From assembly GCA_945865355.1 (NCBI GenBank), contig CAMBDN010000079.1, positions 1 through 9,929 of the forward strand: a stretch of DNA of 9,929 nucleotides. Direction: 5' to 3'. The stretch comes from Legionella genomosp. 1. Lineage in GTDB: Bacteria; Pseudomonadota; Gammaproteobacteria; Legionellales; Legionellaceae. Positions 1 through 6,222 of the stretch are shown piece after piece. How positions within the stretch are numbered: position 1 is the stretch's first letter; every line of letters starts with the position of its first letter. Position numbers and translations under genes: made by a program. A model generated the notes under the pieces. It saw only the letters and a list, made by a program, of their open reading frames with translations. It did no database searches and was not told where the DNA came from.

Positions 1-17
1 TCATAATTGAGGTAACC
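1..17 (-). repeat. Outer left end repeat of the IS, cut by the window start
   Basis: The sequence TCATAATTGAGGTAACC matches the reverse complement of the inner right repeat (1381-1405) at 14 of 17 aligned positions. It is a partial copy: about 8 further bases would lie before the window. Confidence 0.55.
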
Positions 18-191
18 CAAATAGAATCGAAAAATAAAAAAAATTAAAACTTATTATTATGATCAAAACAAACCGGTTGTGGGTGAAGTGTGGGCAAAGT
101 TGTGGGCGATAATGTTGAAAACGTTTTTTTGTTTTCCACATTTCGTCCATGGTTTTGTCCATACGTCCCGAAGGGTCATCCACATCCCTCC

Positions 192-1364
192 TTAAACTCG
201 TTGTCTTACATTAGAGGTTACCGTAACGAATTTAAAAATATGTTTAAGCTTTCGTTCAATAGCTCGTTTTAACGCAAATGGATTAAGGGTGGCATGTTGT
301 TTTTCCAGTCTGTCTTTCACATCCTGCGTAATATATTCAGACTCCAATAAACGTTGGTATGGGGTCTTAGGAGTATCATACCGCTTATAATAACGAGAGT
401 TAATCTTTTTCTTTTCAACAAGCTTCATTGTTGGACAAAAATGATTTTGATACAAGCTCCATTCATTCCGGTATAAGTCATTCATAAGCTCAACCAAGCA
501 AGGTTTATCAAATCTATCGTACCCAAATAATTGACGAACATGTGTCCAATTTTTTTGTTCCACATGCGCATTGTCATTTTTACGATAGGGGCGTGAACGA
601 GTAAATTGGACCGCTTGATCACGTCGTGCAAAATAGCGCATCAAATGATAATTCAAAAACTCTGATCCGTTGTCGCAATCAAACCCAAGCAGCTGAAAAG
701 GAACACTTTTTTCTATATCTTCAATCTGATCTCGTACACCGTGAGATCCTTTGTTCCATGTGGCTCTATTCTCTGTCCAAGTGCTTTTTATATCCGTTAA
801 TGTAAGGCTCCAAACAAAATCTCCAGCAAGCGAATTGCCACAATGCGCAACCGTATCTGCCTCCATATAACCTGGTTGAGTGACGTCCCAATGATCGGTT
901 TTTATGGGTATTTGATTCTTCAGCAATCGACCTGGTTTTGTACCAGACTTTCCTTTGCTTGGGTACTTAAGACGTACTGGCTTTAAAAGGCGATCTATTG
1001 TGGATGGGCTGATACTATACAGCTGACCACGGACTAGATCATCAAGTAAACCTTGCTCACTTTCATAATAAGGTAACCATTCGCGAACAATTATTTTTAG
1101 CTTCTTGCTGCAAGCCTGATCACTTGCAAACCAAATCGCTTTTAATGGTTTGAGAAGATTTAGCGCGTCATATTTTGGCTTTCGTCCAGGACGTCCTCGT
1201 TTTTTCTTTTGTTTTTTTCCAAGCAATCGAACAGCATATTTTCTATTGTATCTACATATAGAACAGAATTCGTCCAATATTGTTGCTTTTTGTTGACGTG
1301 TTGCTTTTTTATATCGCCTCCGTATCGTTTCCAAGTAAGCTTTTTTCTGCTCCAGACTCATCAT
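192..1364 (-). CDS. Integrase-core (rve-type DDE) transposase
   Basis: This 390-residue protein is likely the enzyme that cuts and joins the element's ends. Residues 1-50 are a basic helical DNA-binding region (RRYKKATRQQKATILDEFC), followed by a lysine/arginine-rich linker (KKQKKKRGRPGRKPK, 51-65). A helix-turn-helix-like segment lies at about 113-130 (ISPSTIDRLLKP). The catalytic core shows Asp170 in MEADTVAH, Asp231 in DCDNGSEF and Glu269 in AHVEQKNW, a D-D-(37)-E spacing typical of the retroviral-integrase-like fold. The start ATG at 1362-1364 is preceded 9 nt upstream by GAGGAGG (1374-1380). The frame is uninterrupted and all three acidic residues are present, so it may be active. The C-terminal TVTSNVRQRV is encoded by the inner left end repeat, so the gene and the element end overlap. 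It resembles IS481-like or unclassified (ISNCY) elements; the family is not settled. Confidence 0.88.
   Translation of the reverse strand: MMSLEQKKAYLETIRRRYKKATRQQKATILDEFCSICRYNRKYAVRLLGKKQKKKRGRPGRKPKYDALNLLKPLKAIWFASDQACSKKLKIIVREWLPYYESEQGLLDDLVRGQLYSISPSTIDRLLKPVRLKYPSKGKSGTKPGRLLKNQIPIKTDHWDVTQPGYMEADTVAHCGNSLAGDFVWSLTLTDIKSTWTENRATWNKGSHGVRDQIEDIEKSVPFQLLGFDCDNGSEFLNYHLMRYFARRDQAVQFTRSRPYRKNDNAHVEQKNWTHVRQLFGYDRFDKPCLVELMNDLYRNEWSLYQNHFCPTMKLVEKKKINSRYYKRYDTPKTPYQRLLESEYITQDVKDRLEKQHATLNPFALKRAIERKLKHIFKFVTVTSNVRQRV
198..222 (-). repeat. Inner left end repeat of the IS, inside the transposase 3' end
   Basis: About 25 bp ending in GAGGTTACC (214-222). Compared with the reverse complement of 1381-1405, about 19 of 25 positions agree, including the leading TCGTTG and the trailing ACC. 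It encodes the last residues of the transposase. Confidence 0.55.
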
Positions 1365-1369
1365 TTCCA

Positions 1370-1386
1370 GTAACCTCCTCGGTTAC
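1370..1386 (-). promoter_or_regulatory. Inverted repeat overlapping the transposase ribosome-binding site
   Basis: GTAACC (1370-1375) and GGTTAC (1381-1386) are perfect 6-bp inverted repeats around a 5-base loop. In the transposase mRNA the hairpin would hold the Shine-Dalgarno sequence GAGGAGG (1374-1380) partly in the stem and partly in the loop. It could damp translation of read-through mRNA, as known for other IS elements; here this is only inference. Confidence 0.35.
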
Positions 1387-1450
1387 CTTTAATATGAATC
1401 AACGATTACTTTTTTTTCGACCTTCGGTTACATTTAATGTGAATCAATTC
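1381..1450 (+). repeat. Two direct copies of the right end repeat of the IS
   Basis: Copy 1 starts at 1381 (GGTTACCTTTAATATGAATC) and copy 2 at 1426 (GGTTACATTTAATGTGAATC), a period of 45 bp. Over the first 22 bases they differ at two positions. They are separated by an AT-rich stretch with a run of T. A tandem arrangement suggests two transposase-binding sites at this end; the binding role is inference. Confidence 0.7.
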
Positions 1451-1524
1451 GTGCATGATATTATCATAGATAAATGAACGAGATACTGATAAAATGATTC
1501 AAAAATAGACAGGGCTATTCAGTA

Positions 1525-2412
1525 ATGACAACATATTGTGGCTATATCGCCTTAGTTGGGCGGCCAAACGTCGGTAAATCGACACTACTCAACCGAATTC
1601 TACATCAAAAACTCAGTATTACCTCGCGTAAGCCCCAAACAACGCGACATAGTATTCTAGGCATACGTACCGAAGAAAATTACCAATTCGTCTACGTTGA
1701 TACCCCGGGTATTCATCAGGGTTCTAAAAAAACGATGAACCGAATGATGAATAAAACAGCAATTAATGTGTTACGTGATGTGGATGCCGTTGCTTTTGTT
1801 GTCGATGGGACCCATTGGGACGAAGAAGATGATTATGTGCTGCGTTTAATTAAGCAAGTTAGCGTACCTTGTTTTCTGGTTGTGAATAAAGTCGATAAAA
1901 TAACCGACAAAACAAAGCTCCTTCCTTGGATAGAGACCATTAGTCAACAATATAATTTTTCTGCCATCATCCCCATATCTGCTAAAACGGGCGTCCAAGT
2001 GGATACCTTGCAACAACAGTTTCAAGCCGTCTTGCCCGAAGGTCCTCATCTATTTGGTGAAGATCAATTTACCGATCGTTCAACGAAATTTTTGTGTGCG
2101 GAATTATTGCGCGAGAAAATTTTCCGTCTTTGTGGCCAGGAGTTGCCTTATTCAACAACGGTTGATATTGAATCATATAAAGACGAAGGTGCATTAATAC
2201 GCATTCACGCGTTGATTCTGGTCGAGAAAGATAACCATAAGCGAATGATTATCGGTGACAAGGGTAGCAAACTGAAAGAAATGGCAAGCAGTGCTCGAGT
2301 TGAAATGGAGAAATTATTAGGGAAAAAAGTATTTTTAGTTTGCTGGTGTAAAGTAAAATCGGGTTGGTCTGATGATGAGCGATTACTGAAGCAGCTTGGA
2401 TATGATCACTGA
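1525..2412 (+). CDS. era: GTPase Era
   Basis: Era is an essential GTPase that binds the 3' end of 16S rRNA and assists maturation of the small ribosomal subunit. The 295-residue protein has the usual length and all motifs: the P-loop GRPNVGKS (12-19), the effector region around RKPQTTRHS (35-43), DTPG (59-62), NKVD (121-124) and SAK (152-154). The C-terminal KH RNA-binding domain shows IIGDKGSKLKEM (242-253). The start ATG at 1525 follows a weak purine-rich stretch (GACAGGG, 1509-1515). recO overlaps its 3' end, so the two are co-transcribed. In most gammaproteobacteria rnc lies directly upstream; here the IS lies there and rnc is not visible. No convincing promoter with both -35 and -10 was found between the IS end and the start codon; AT-rich -10-like stretches occur at about 1455-1495. 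Confidence 0.98.
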   Translation: MTTYCGYIALVGRPNVGKSTLLNRILHQKLSITSRKPQTTRHSILGIRTEENYQFVYVDTPGIHQGSKKTMNRMMNKTAINVLRDVDAVAFVVDGTHWDEEDDYVLRLIKQVSVPCFLVVNKVDKITDKTKLLPWIETISQQYNFSAIIPISAKTGVQVDTLQQQFQAVLPEGPHLFGEDQFTDRSTKFLCAELLREKIFRLCGQELPYSTTVDIESYKDEGALIRIHALILVEKDNHKRMIIGDKGSKLKEMASSARVEMEKLLGKKVFLVCWCKVKSGWSDDERLLKQLGYDH

Positions 2413-3073
2413 TGCATGGGTGATACACAAATCCTGGTCGGGTGATACCAGTGCGCGGGTCATTTTTTTTACACTAGAGCATGGCTTGGTGCATTGTTTT
2501 TATAAAGGAGGGCGTGCTCCTAAAAAACAAGCGCTGTTACAAGCATTTATCCCTTTATGGCTAGCAATTGATGTGCGAGGTGATGCTCATTTCGTTCGTC
2601 GGCTTGAAATAGCGGCATCGCCAATCGCTTTTGTGGGGCAAAACATTTTTGCAGGTCTGTATGTCAATGAACTACTTCATCACGCGTTAAAACCACATGA
2701 TCCTTCTTTAATATTATATAAGGCCTATGCCTTGACCTTACAAACCTTAATGGTGGCTCCGGACCGCTACGCTATCGAGAGGGTATTGCGACGGTTTGAA
2801 TGGGTATTGCTTACTGTGTGTGGTTACTCCATGTCTCTTACCCATGATGCACGAACTGAACGACCTATTGATAGGGATAGACATTATCGATTCATTGCTG
2901 GTGAGGGCTTTGTGCTAGCGGATGAGGGTATTAATGGAGCACATCTTATTGCTTTGTCGGAAGATAAATTAGACGATGATGCCGTATTAAGTATTGCGAA
3001 AAAAATTATGCGGCGTGCCATCGATTATATGCTTGACGGCAAAGACATCAAGGCCCGCGCGTTATACCGGTAA
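2402..3073 (+). CDS. recO: DNA repair protein RecO
   Basis: RecO works with RecR (and RecF) to load RecA on SSB-coated single-stranded DNA in recombinational gap repair. The N-terminal part looks like the RecO OB fold (AWVIHKSWSGDTSARVIFFT followed by GLVHCFYKGGRAPKK), and the helical C-terminal part ends in KKIMRRAIDYML. From the ATG at 2402 the protein has 223 residues, slightly shorter than the E. coli protein. No cysteine cluster is seen, so the zinc site found in some RecO proteins is absent. The gene overlaps the era stop codon by 11 bp, which suggests translational coupling; there is no strong Shine-Dalgarno sequence. A TTG at 2396 is an in-frame alternative that would add two residues. 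The usual downstream partner pdxJ is not present. Confidence 0.96.
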   Translation: MITDAWVIHKSWSGDTSARVIFFTLEHGLVHCFYKGGRAPKKQALLQAFIPLWLAIDVRGDAHFVRRLEIAASPIAFVGQNIFAGLYVNELLHHALKPHDPSLILYKAYALTLQTLMVAPDRYAIERVLRRFEWVLLTVCGYSMSLTHDARTERPIDRDRHYRFIAGEGFVLADEGINGAHLIALSEDKLDDDAVLSIAKKIMRRAIDYMLDGKDIKARALYR

Positions 3074-3130
3074 CTGCACATTGATATAAAGGCGTGCTAG
3101 TATTTCAATATTTACCGGTGGATGGTCCCT

Positions 3131-4127
3131 ATGAAAGCATTTGCTGCTTATTATCATGAGAAGAACAAACGCGTTCAATTTAAAAAAGTTGAACAAGAGT
3201 TAGCGCCTTTAGGAGAGAGAGAGATCTTCTTGTTAAAATTGAGGCGATATCGGTCAATCCAATCGATTATAAAGTTGCAAATGGCTTAATTGATAAGCCA
3301 CTTGAGCGTAAAATATTAGGTTGGGATGCCGCAGGCACCGTTGTTGATGTAGGTAAAAAGGCCCAAATTTTCAAACCTGGGGATAACGTCTATTATGCTG
3401 GCGCGATCAATCGATCTGGAACCAACGCTGAGTTTCATATTGTAGATGAGCGGATTGTTGGATACATGCCAAAAAACCTTTCTTTTAAAGATGCGGCAGC
3501 ACTTCCCTTAACAGCAATTACGGCTTACGAAGCGTTGTTTGAGCGCCTGCAAATTTCAAAAATAAAAGATACCGAGTCAAAATTAGTTCTATTAATTGGC
3601 GCTGCTGGTGGTGTGGGTTCAATCGCAATACAACTGTTATTGCAACAGCATCTCGACAGGAGTCTGCTGATTGGGTGACCTCTTTAGGTGTTGATCATGT
3701 TATCAATCATCACGACGATTTTGTCACTCAATTGGAAAAACTGGGTTTTAAGGAAGTGGATGATATCTTTTGTATGAATAGCTTAGCGATGCACTTTGAA
3801 CAAATGGCAAAGGTCATTAAACCCTTTGGCAAGATTTGTTCAATTGTTGATCCTGAGCATCCTATTAATATTGCTTTGCTGAAAAGCAAAAGTGCGTCCT
3901 TTGTGTGGGAGCTTATGTTTACACGTTCCCTTTATCAAACAGATGATATGATTCAGCAACACCATCTATTAAATGAAGTAGCTACGCTCATTGAAAACCA
4001 AAAAATTAAAACCACTGTAGGCTTGGATTTAGGGCAAATGAATGAAAACTCGTTACAACAAGCACATGACATTTTGATCAGTCGAAAGGCAGTCGGTAAA
4101 TTGGTTTTAGGGTGTGAGCATAAGTAA
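3131..4127 (+). pseudogene. Zinc-type alcohol dehydrogenase-like / quinone oxidoreductase (MDR family) pseudogene, two frameshifts
   Basis: The parent protein would be an NAD(P)H-dependent oxidoreductase of the medium-chain dehydrogenase/reductase superfamily, about 335 residues. Three frames together give the family pattern: MKAFAAYYHEKNKRVQF at the start (3131), then LLVKIEAISVNPIDYKVANG (from about 3226), GWDAAGTVVDVG, the nucleotide-binding AAGGVGSIAIQL (about 3604-3640), then TASRQESADWVTSLGVDHVI (from 3645) and GKLVLG near the end. Lesion 1 is at the (GA)6 tract 3213-3224: with one GA fewer the frame reads GERDLLVKIEA. Lesion 2 is at about 3640-3645, where roughly ten residues between the Rossmann loop and TASR are missing and the frame changes. 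The first frame stops at about 3286 and the second at 3676-3678. An internal ATG at 3466 could at most yield a fragment. Confidence 0.9.
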
Positions 4128-4128
4128 G

Positions 4129-4157
4129 TTATTGGTTGGCGAAATGCAAACCGATAA
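4129..4157. terminator. Hairpin immediately after the MDR pseudogene
   Basis: TTATTGGTTGGC (4129-4140) and GCAAACCGATAA (4146-4157) pair over 12 positions with one mismatch and one G-U pair, around the loop GAAAT. It begins 2 bp after the stop codon of the pseudogene. No run of T follows on either strand, so it is at best a degenerate or factor-assisted terminator. Confidence 0.35.
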
Positions 4158-4222
4158 AGCCAGAATCATAGCCGTCACGGCGGTTATGAGAGAGCAGGTT
4201 TTATTTTAAAAGCGCAAAGGGA

Positions 4223-4240
4223 CTGCACGCGCGTGTGCAG
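4223..4240. repeat. Short GC-rich inverted repeat in the convergent intergenic region
   Basis: CTGCAC (4223-4228) and GTGCAG (4235-4240) are perfect inverted repeats around GCGCGT. They lie between the MDR pseudogene and the convergent secreted-protein gene. No T run follows; the role is unknown. Confidence 0.35.
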
Positions 4241-4364
4241 TGAAGACTATCAGAGCAAGAGCCCTTGCCAACGGTCGTAATTCCATGTCGACCACTTAGG
4301 GTGCGTCGCACAATGATCACCTAACATACCCAACTGTATATCTTCTCTTCCTAATCAAAATGCG

Positions 4365-4922
4365 TCATTTCCCCCCCAAACCTTGGCCTATAGTTGAACA
4401 GATAGGGATGCAGTCGCCGTCAATGAATAAAGTTAGCCTATTATAAGTCCCCACACTAATGGCCCCATCCAACTTTTTCAAGTGAAACATCCAGCCATTC
4501 TCGCTTGCTACGGGATTTATCAATTCCAGAGGAATAGCCGCCGCCATTCCTTTATCATTGGTTTTCAAATTACCATGTACGAAAGCCGCATTAGGCGGGT
4601 TATCTTGAAAGCTGTTAGCCCCTTTAGCCCAATCATTCATAAGATTATCCATGGTAATAAAACCCGCAAGCCTCACGGGCCTGTCAGCAAAGTATAAGAC
4701 TTTATTATCCATGCCTTCTAGGGTAAGCGTATAGCCACTATCCTCTTTTGCAATAACAGCTGTTTCGGCCCGTAAGACAAATAAGAGCGATTCTTTTTGT
4801 TCTTTGTGTGTTGTGACCTTCGCGTGCAGAGCTGCACCCGTTGTAGCCATTGAAGTGATGGGTAACGAGCAACTAAGCCCCACCAGTGATAGTGAGATAG
4901 CTAGTCTTGTTAAGGTGCTCAT
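4365..4922 (-). CDS. Secreted (periplasmic) protein of unknown function
   Basis: The 185-residue protein has a clear signal peptide: a short N-terminus with Arg6, a hydrophobic core (LAISLSLVGLSCSLPI, 7-22) and a likely signal peptidase I site after Ala26 (TSMA|TT). Cys18 lies in the core but not in a good lipobox. The mature part contains YFADRPVRLAGFITMDNLMN (77-96), then NSFQDNPPNAAFVHGNLK (103-120). From memory, a DRP-R-AG ... SF--DPPNA pattern marks a family of uncharacterised secreted proteins in gammaproteobacteria; this needs a search. Two cysteines, 171 and 175, near the C-terminus could form a disulphide. The start is well supported by AAAGGAGTG (4928-4936) 5 nt upstream. A run of seven C on the plus strand (4371-4377) encodes the C-terminal GG. 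The small membrane-protein gene lies 53 bp upstream on the same strand. Confidence 0.85.
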   Translation of the reverse strand: MSTLTRLAISLSLVGLSCSLPITSMATTGAALHAKVTTHKEQKESLLFVLRAETAVIAKEDSGYTLTLEGMDNKVLYFADRPVRLAGFITMDNLMNDWAKGANSFQDNPPNAAFVHGNLKTNDKGMAAAIPLELINPVASENGWMFHLKKLDGAISVGTYNRLTLFIDGDCIPICSTIGQGLGGK

Positions 4923-4927
4923 TGAAA

Positions 4928-4936
4928 CACTCCTTT
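4928..4936 (-). promoter_or_regulatory. Strong ribosome-binding site of the secreted-protein gene
   Basis: On the minus strand AAAGGAGTG precedes the ATG at 4920-4922 by 5 nt. This fixes the start and the signal peptide. Confidence 0.8.
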
Positions 4937-4975
4937 AAATGTAGTCATCACTCCTTGTAAGTATAGGCGATTAGT

Positions 4976-5230
4976 TTAATAAGCGAGTTCCACGCGTCCC
5001 TTCTTTTTGTGTGCTCTGTACGGGCTCACCTTTACCAGGCTACTTGCGATGCCATTGATTAAGCCCGAAGCCACCGATATCCCGAGGGTAACAACAGCAA
5101 ATAATATATAGGTAACTTTTTGTGATGTCATCGTTTGAAATGGGAGCACAGGTTCTTCGTCACTATGCGCTTTCGAAAGCGCCATGCCGTCTCTAAATTC
5201 ACCTTGAAAAACCTGTGAGCCCTGAATCAT
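4976..5230 (-). CDS. Small single-span membrane protein, unknown function
   Basis: I do not recognise this 84-residue protein. Residues 1-38 are polar, with acidic DEE at 24-26. One hydrophobic stretch, about 40-66 (TYILFAVVTLGISVASGLIN and onward), is long enough for a membrane helix and rich in Gly and Ser. A basic tail follows (RAHKKKGR, 72-79), which predicts the C-terminus in the cytoplasm by the positive-inside rule. The start is uncertain: the ATG at 5228-5230 has no Shine-Dalgarno sequence, and in-frame ATGs at residues 16 and 34 are alternatives with no better signal. It lies 53 bp upstream of the secreted-protein gene on the same strand, so the two may form an operon; joint function is only inferred from adjacency. 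Confidence 0.5.
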   Translation of the reverse strand: MIQGSQVFQGEFRDGMALSKAHSDEEPVLPFQTMTSQKVTYILFAVVTLGISVASGLINGIASSLVKVSPYRAHKKKGRVELAY

Positions 5231-5317
5231 TTATCATATAGCAGCGGATTACCCTATGGAAAAGTAATGGTGGTCCAGCAAGAAAAAGAGGATGTTAGCA
5301 CCCAACCAGGATGAAGA

Positions 5318-5555
5318 ATGGAAGAGAAACAATATTTTGTTTACATATTAGCCAGCAAGGCACATGGAAGGCTTGGCTGAAGGATTTACAAAAAAATACA
5401 ATGTTAATCGTTTGGTTTATTATGAAATTCACTCTGGTGTTTATGAAGCAATAACTAGAGAAAAACGCATCAAGAAGTGGAACAGACAATGGAAAATAAA
5501 CCTAATTGAGCAAAACAATCCTCAGTGGCTCGACTTGTGCATTAGATTATTTTGA
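5318..5555 (+). pseudogene. GIY-YIG family endonuclease, internally deleted pseudogene
   Basis: The first frame starts at ATG 5318, just after AGGATGAAGA, and reads MEEKQYFVYILASKAHG, the beginning of the small stand-alone GIY-YIG nucleases (about 85-100 residues; VYILAS carries the G/V-Y-I/V part of the motif). It then runs into a stop at 5378-5380. The second frame gives EGLAEGFTKKYNVNRLVYYE (from about 5367), then REKRIKKWNRQWKINLIE and QWLDL, which is the family's C-terminal half. The middle segment, with the second Y-I-G of the motif and the catalytic arginine helix, is missing, and the frames do not match. The junction is at about 5360-5370. The remnant keeps the conserved EGFT-KYNV and EK-IK-WNRQWK parts but cannot be an active nuclease. 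Confidence 0.85.
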
Positions 5556-6095
5556 TGGATGGTTGCCCGCCTGCGCGCTGATGAATCCTCTCATTTCAAA
5601 TGAGTAATACATTGATTTAATGGGAATAATTTTTAGAAAAAAAGTAGAAAAGCATGATTAATTATGATCTAATTTTGGCTTCTCAAGGTCAACAAAAGGT
5701 CAAAAATAAATCATGCGTGCCGATCATGGCATCGTCTGGTATTCGGGCACCACCCACTGCCCCATGCTTCTTGATGAATCATTAGAAACGAGAAAAATGG
5801 CATGAAATCAGAGTGCGGCCAGTTATCGTTCGAAATTCATGGATGGTTGTAATTTACACATAGAACGGCAGTGTTACCGACGAAAATTAACATGTTCTCC
5901 AGAAAACAGATTGGATAGTGATCAATTGCGTTAGGTATGATCGATTTTGATTCAGATTTTAAGTGACGGATAGAAGGGAATACTTCTGGAAATTGGTAAA
6001 TAGGCCATTTATATTACCTATACTCTTCAAATTCGTATTCTAATTTTGTTATCGGAAGCAAACGATCGTCTTAAATTATTCCCAAATTCCTCGGA

Positions 6096-6127
6096 AAAAT
6101 CATGAGTAAAACTCGTAAAATGATTTT
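6096..6127 (-). repeat. Nested inverted repeat (possible terminator)
   Basis: AAAATCAT (6096-6103) and ATGATTTT (6120-6127) are perfect 8-bp inverted repeats. A second 4-bp pair, GAGT/ACTC (6104-6107 and 6111-6114), is nested inside. On the minus strand the hairpin ends in a run of five T. It lies about 100 bp downstream of the methyltransferase-like gene's stop, so it could end that transcript, but the stem is AT-rich and weak. Confidence 0.35.
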
Positions 6128-6176
6128 CTAGCGGAATATGGGAGTGAAAATCAGTTCAGTTTATATCAAGCTAGTA

Positions 6177-6213
6177 AAATTTATATTTTGAAGCTCGATG
6201 AAATTATAAATTT
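6177..6213 (-). repeat. 9-bp inverted repeat directly downstream of the methyltransferase-like gene
   Basis: AAATTTATA (6177-6185) and TATAAATTT (6205-6213) are perfect inverted repeats around a 19-base loop. They begin 9 bp after the stop codon (6223-6225) in the minus direction. The stem has only A-T pairs; a terminator role is possible but weak. Confidence 0.3.
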
Positions 6214-6222
6214 AGTTCAAAT

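Larger units (their letters stand above)
1..1451 (-). mobile_element. Insertion sequence with integrase-core transposase and doubled end repeats (left end runs off window)
   Basis: The element consists of one transposase gene (192-1364, minus), a non-coding arm at 1-190, and a 5' arm up to about 1451. Related end repeats lie at 1-17, 198-222, 1381-1405 and 1426-1450. The two left copies are inverted relative to the two right copies, and all read from the inside (GGTTACC or GGTAACC) outwards. The outer left copy is cut by the window start, so a few bases of the element are missing, and no target duplication can be checked. The layout of 5' arm, transposase and a roughly 190-bp 3' arm starting with an AAGGAGG next to the transposase stop resembles, from memory, a repetitive element found in many proteobacterial genomes; I cannot name its ISfinder family with certainty. 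It is inserted just upstream of era. Confidence 0.75.
5556..6222. other. AT-rich non-coding stretch of about 670 bp
   Basis: No reading frame here looks like a protein. The 5' half (to about 5960) has mixed composition and may be decayed coding sequence, but no family could be recognised on either strand. The 3' half is strongly AT-rich and carries two inverted repeats, listed separately, on the 3' side of the methyltransferase-like gene. The 11-mer ATGGATGGTTG occurs at about 5555 and again at about 5842, without further similarity around it. Confidence 0.5.

Noticed and set aside
1451..1524. Promoter for era from -10-like TATCAT, TAGATA or TAAAAT
   Set aside because: None has a -35 box with an acceptable match at 16-18 bp, so no promoter is called.
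1846..2049. Minus-strand frame of 67 codons inside era
   Set aside because: Antisense to a clearly coding gene, no ribosome-binding site and no recognisable protein pattern.
3074..3130. TTGATA as a -35 box for the MDR gene
   Set aside because: No acceptable -10 box lies 16-18 bp downstream.
4482..4697. Plus-strand frame of 71 codons opposite the secreted-protein gene
   Set aside because: Shadow of the real gene, which has a signal peptide and a strong ribosome-binding site.
5295..5489. Minus-strand frame opposite the GIY-YIG remnant
   Set aside because: The plus strand shows clear family similarity in both halves, while the minus-strand frame resembles nothing.
5700..5760. TGCCGATCA shared with the tandem repeats at 8815-8837, suggesting another IS21-type end
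   Set aside because: Only nine bases agree and the rest of the repeat is absent.
5553..5855. Repeated 11-mer ATGGATGGTTG at about 5555 and 5842
   Set aside because: No similarity extends beyond it on either side; probably chance.
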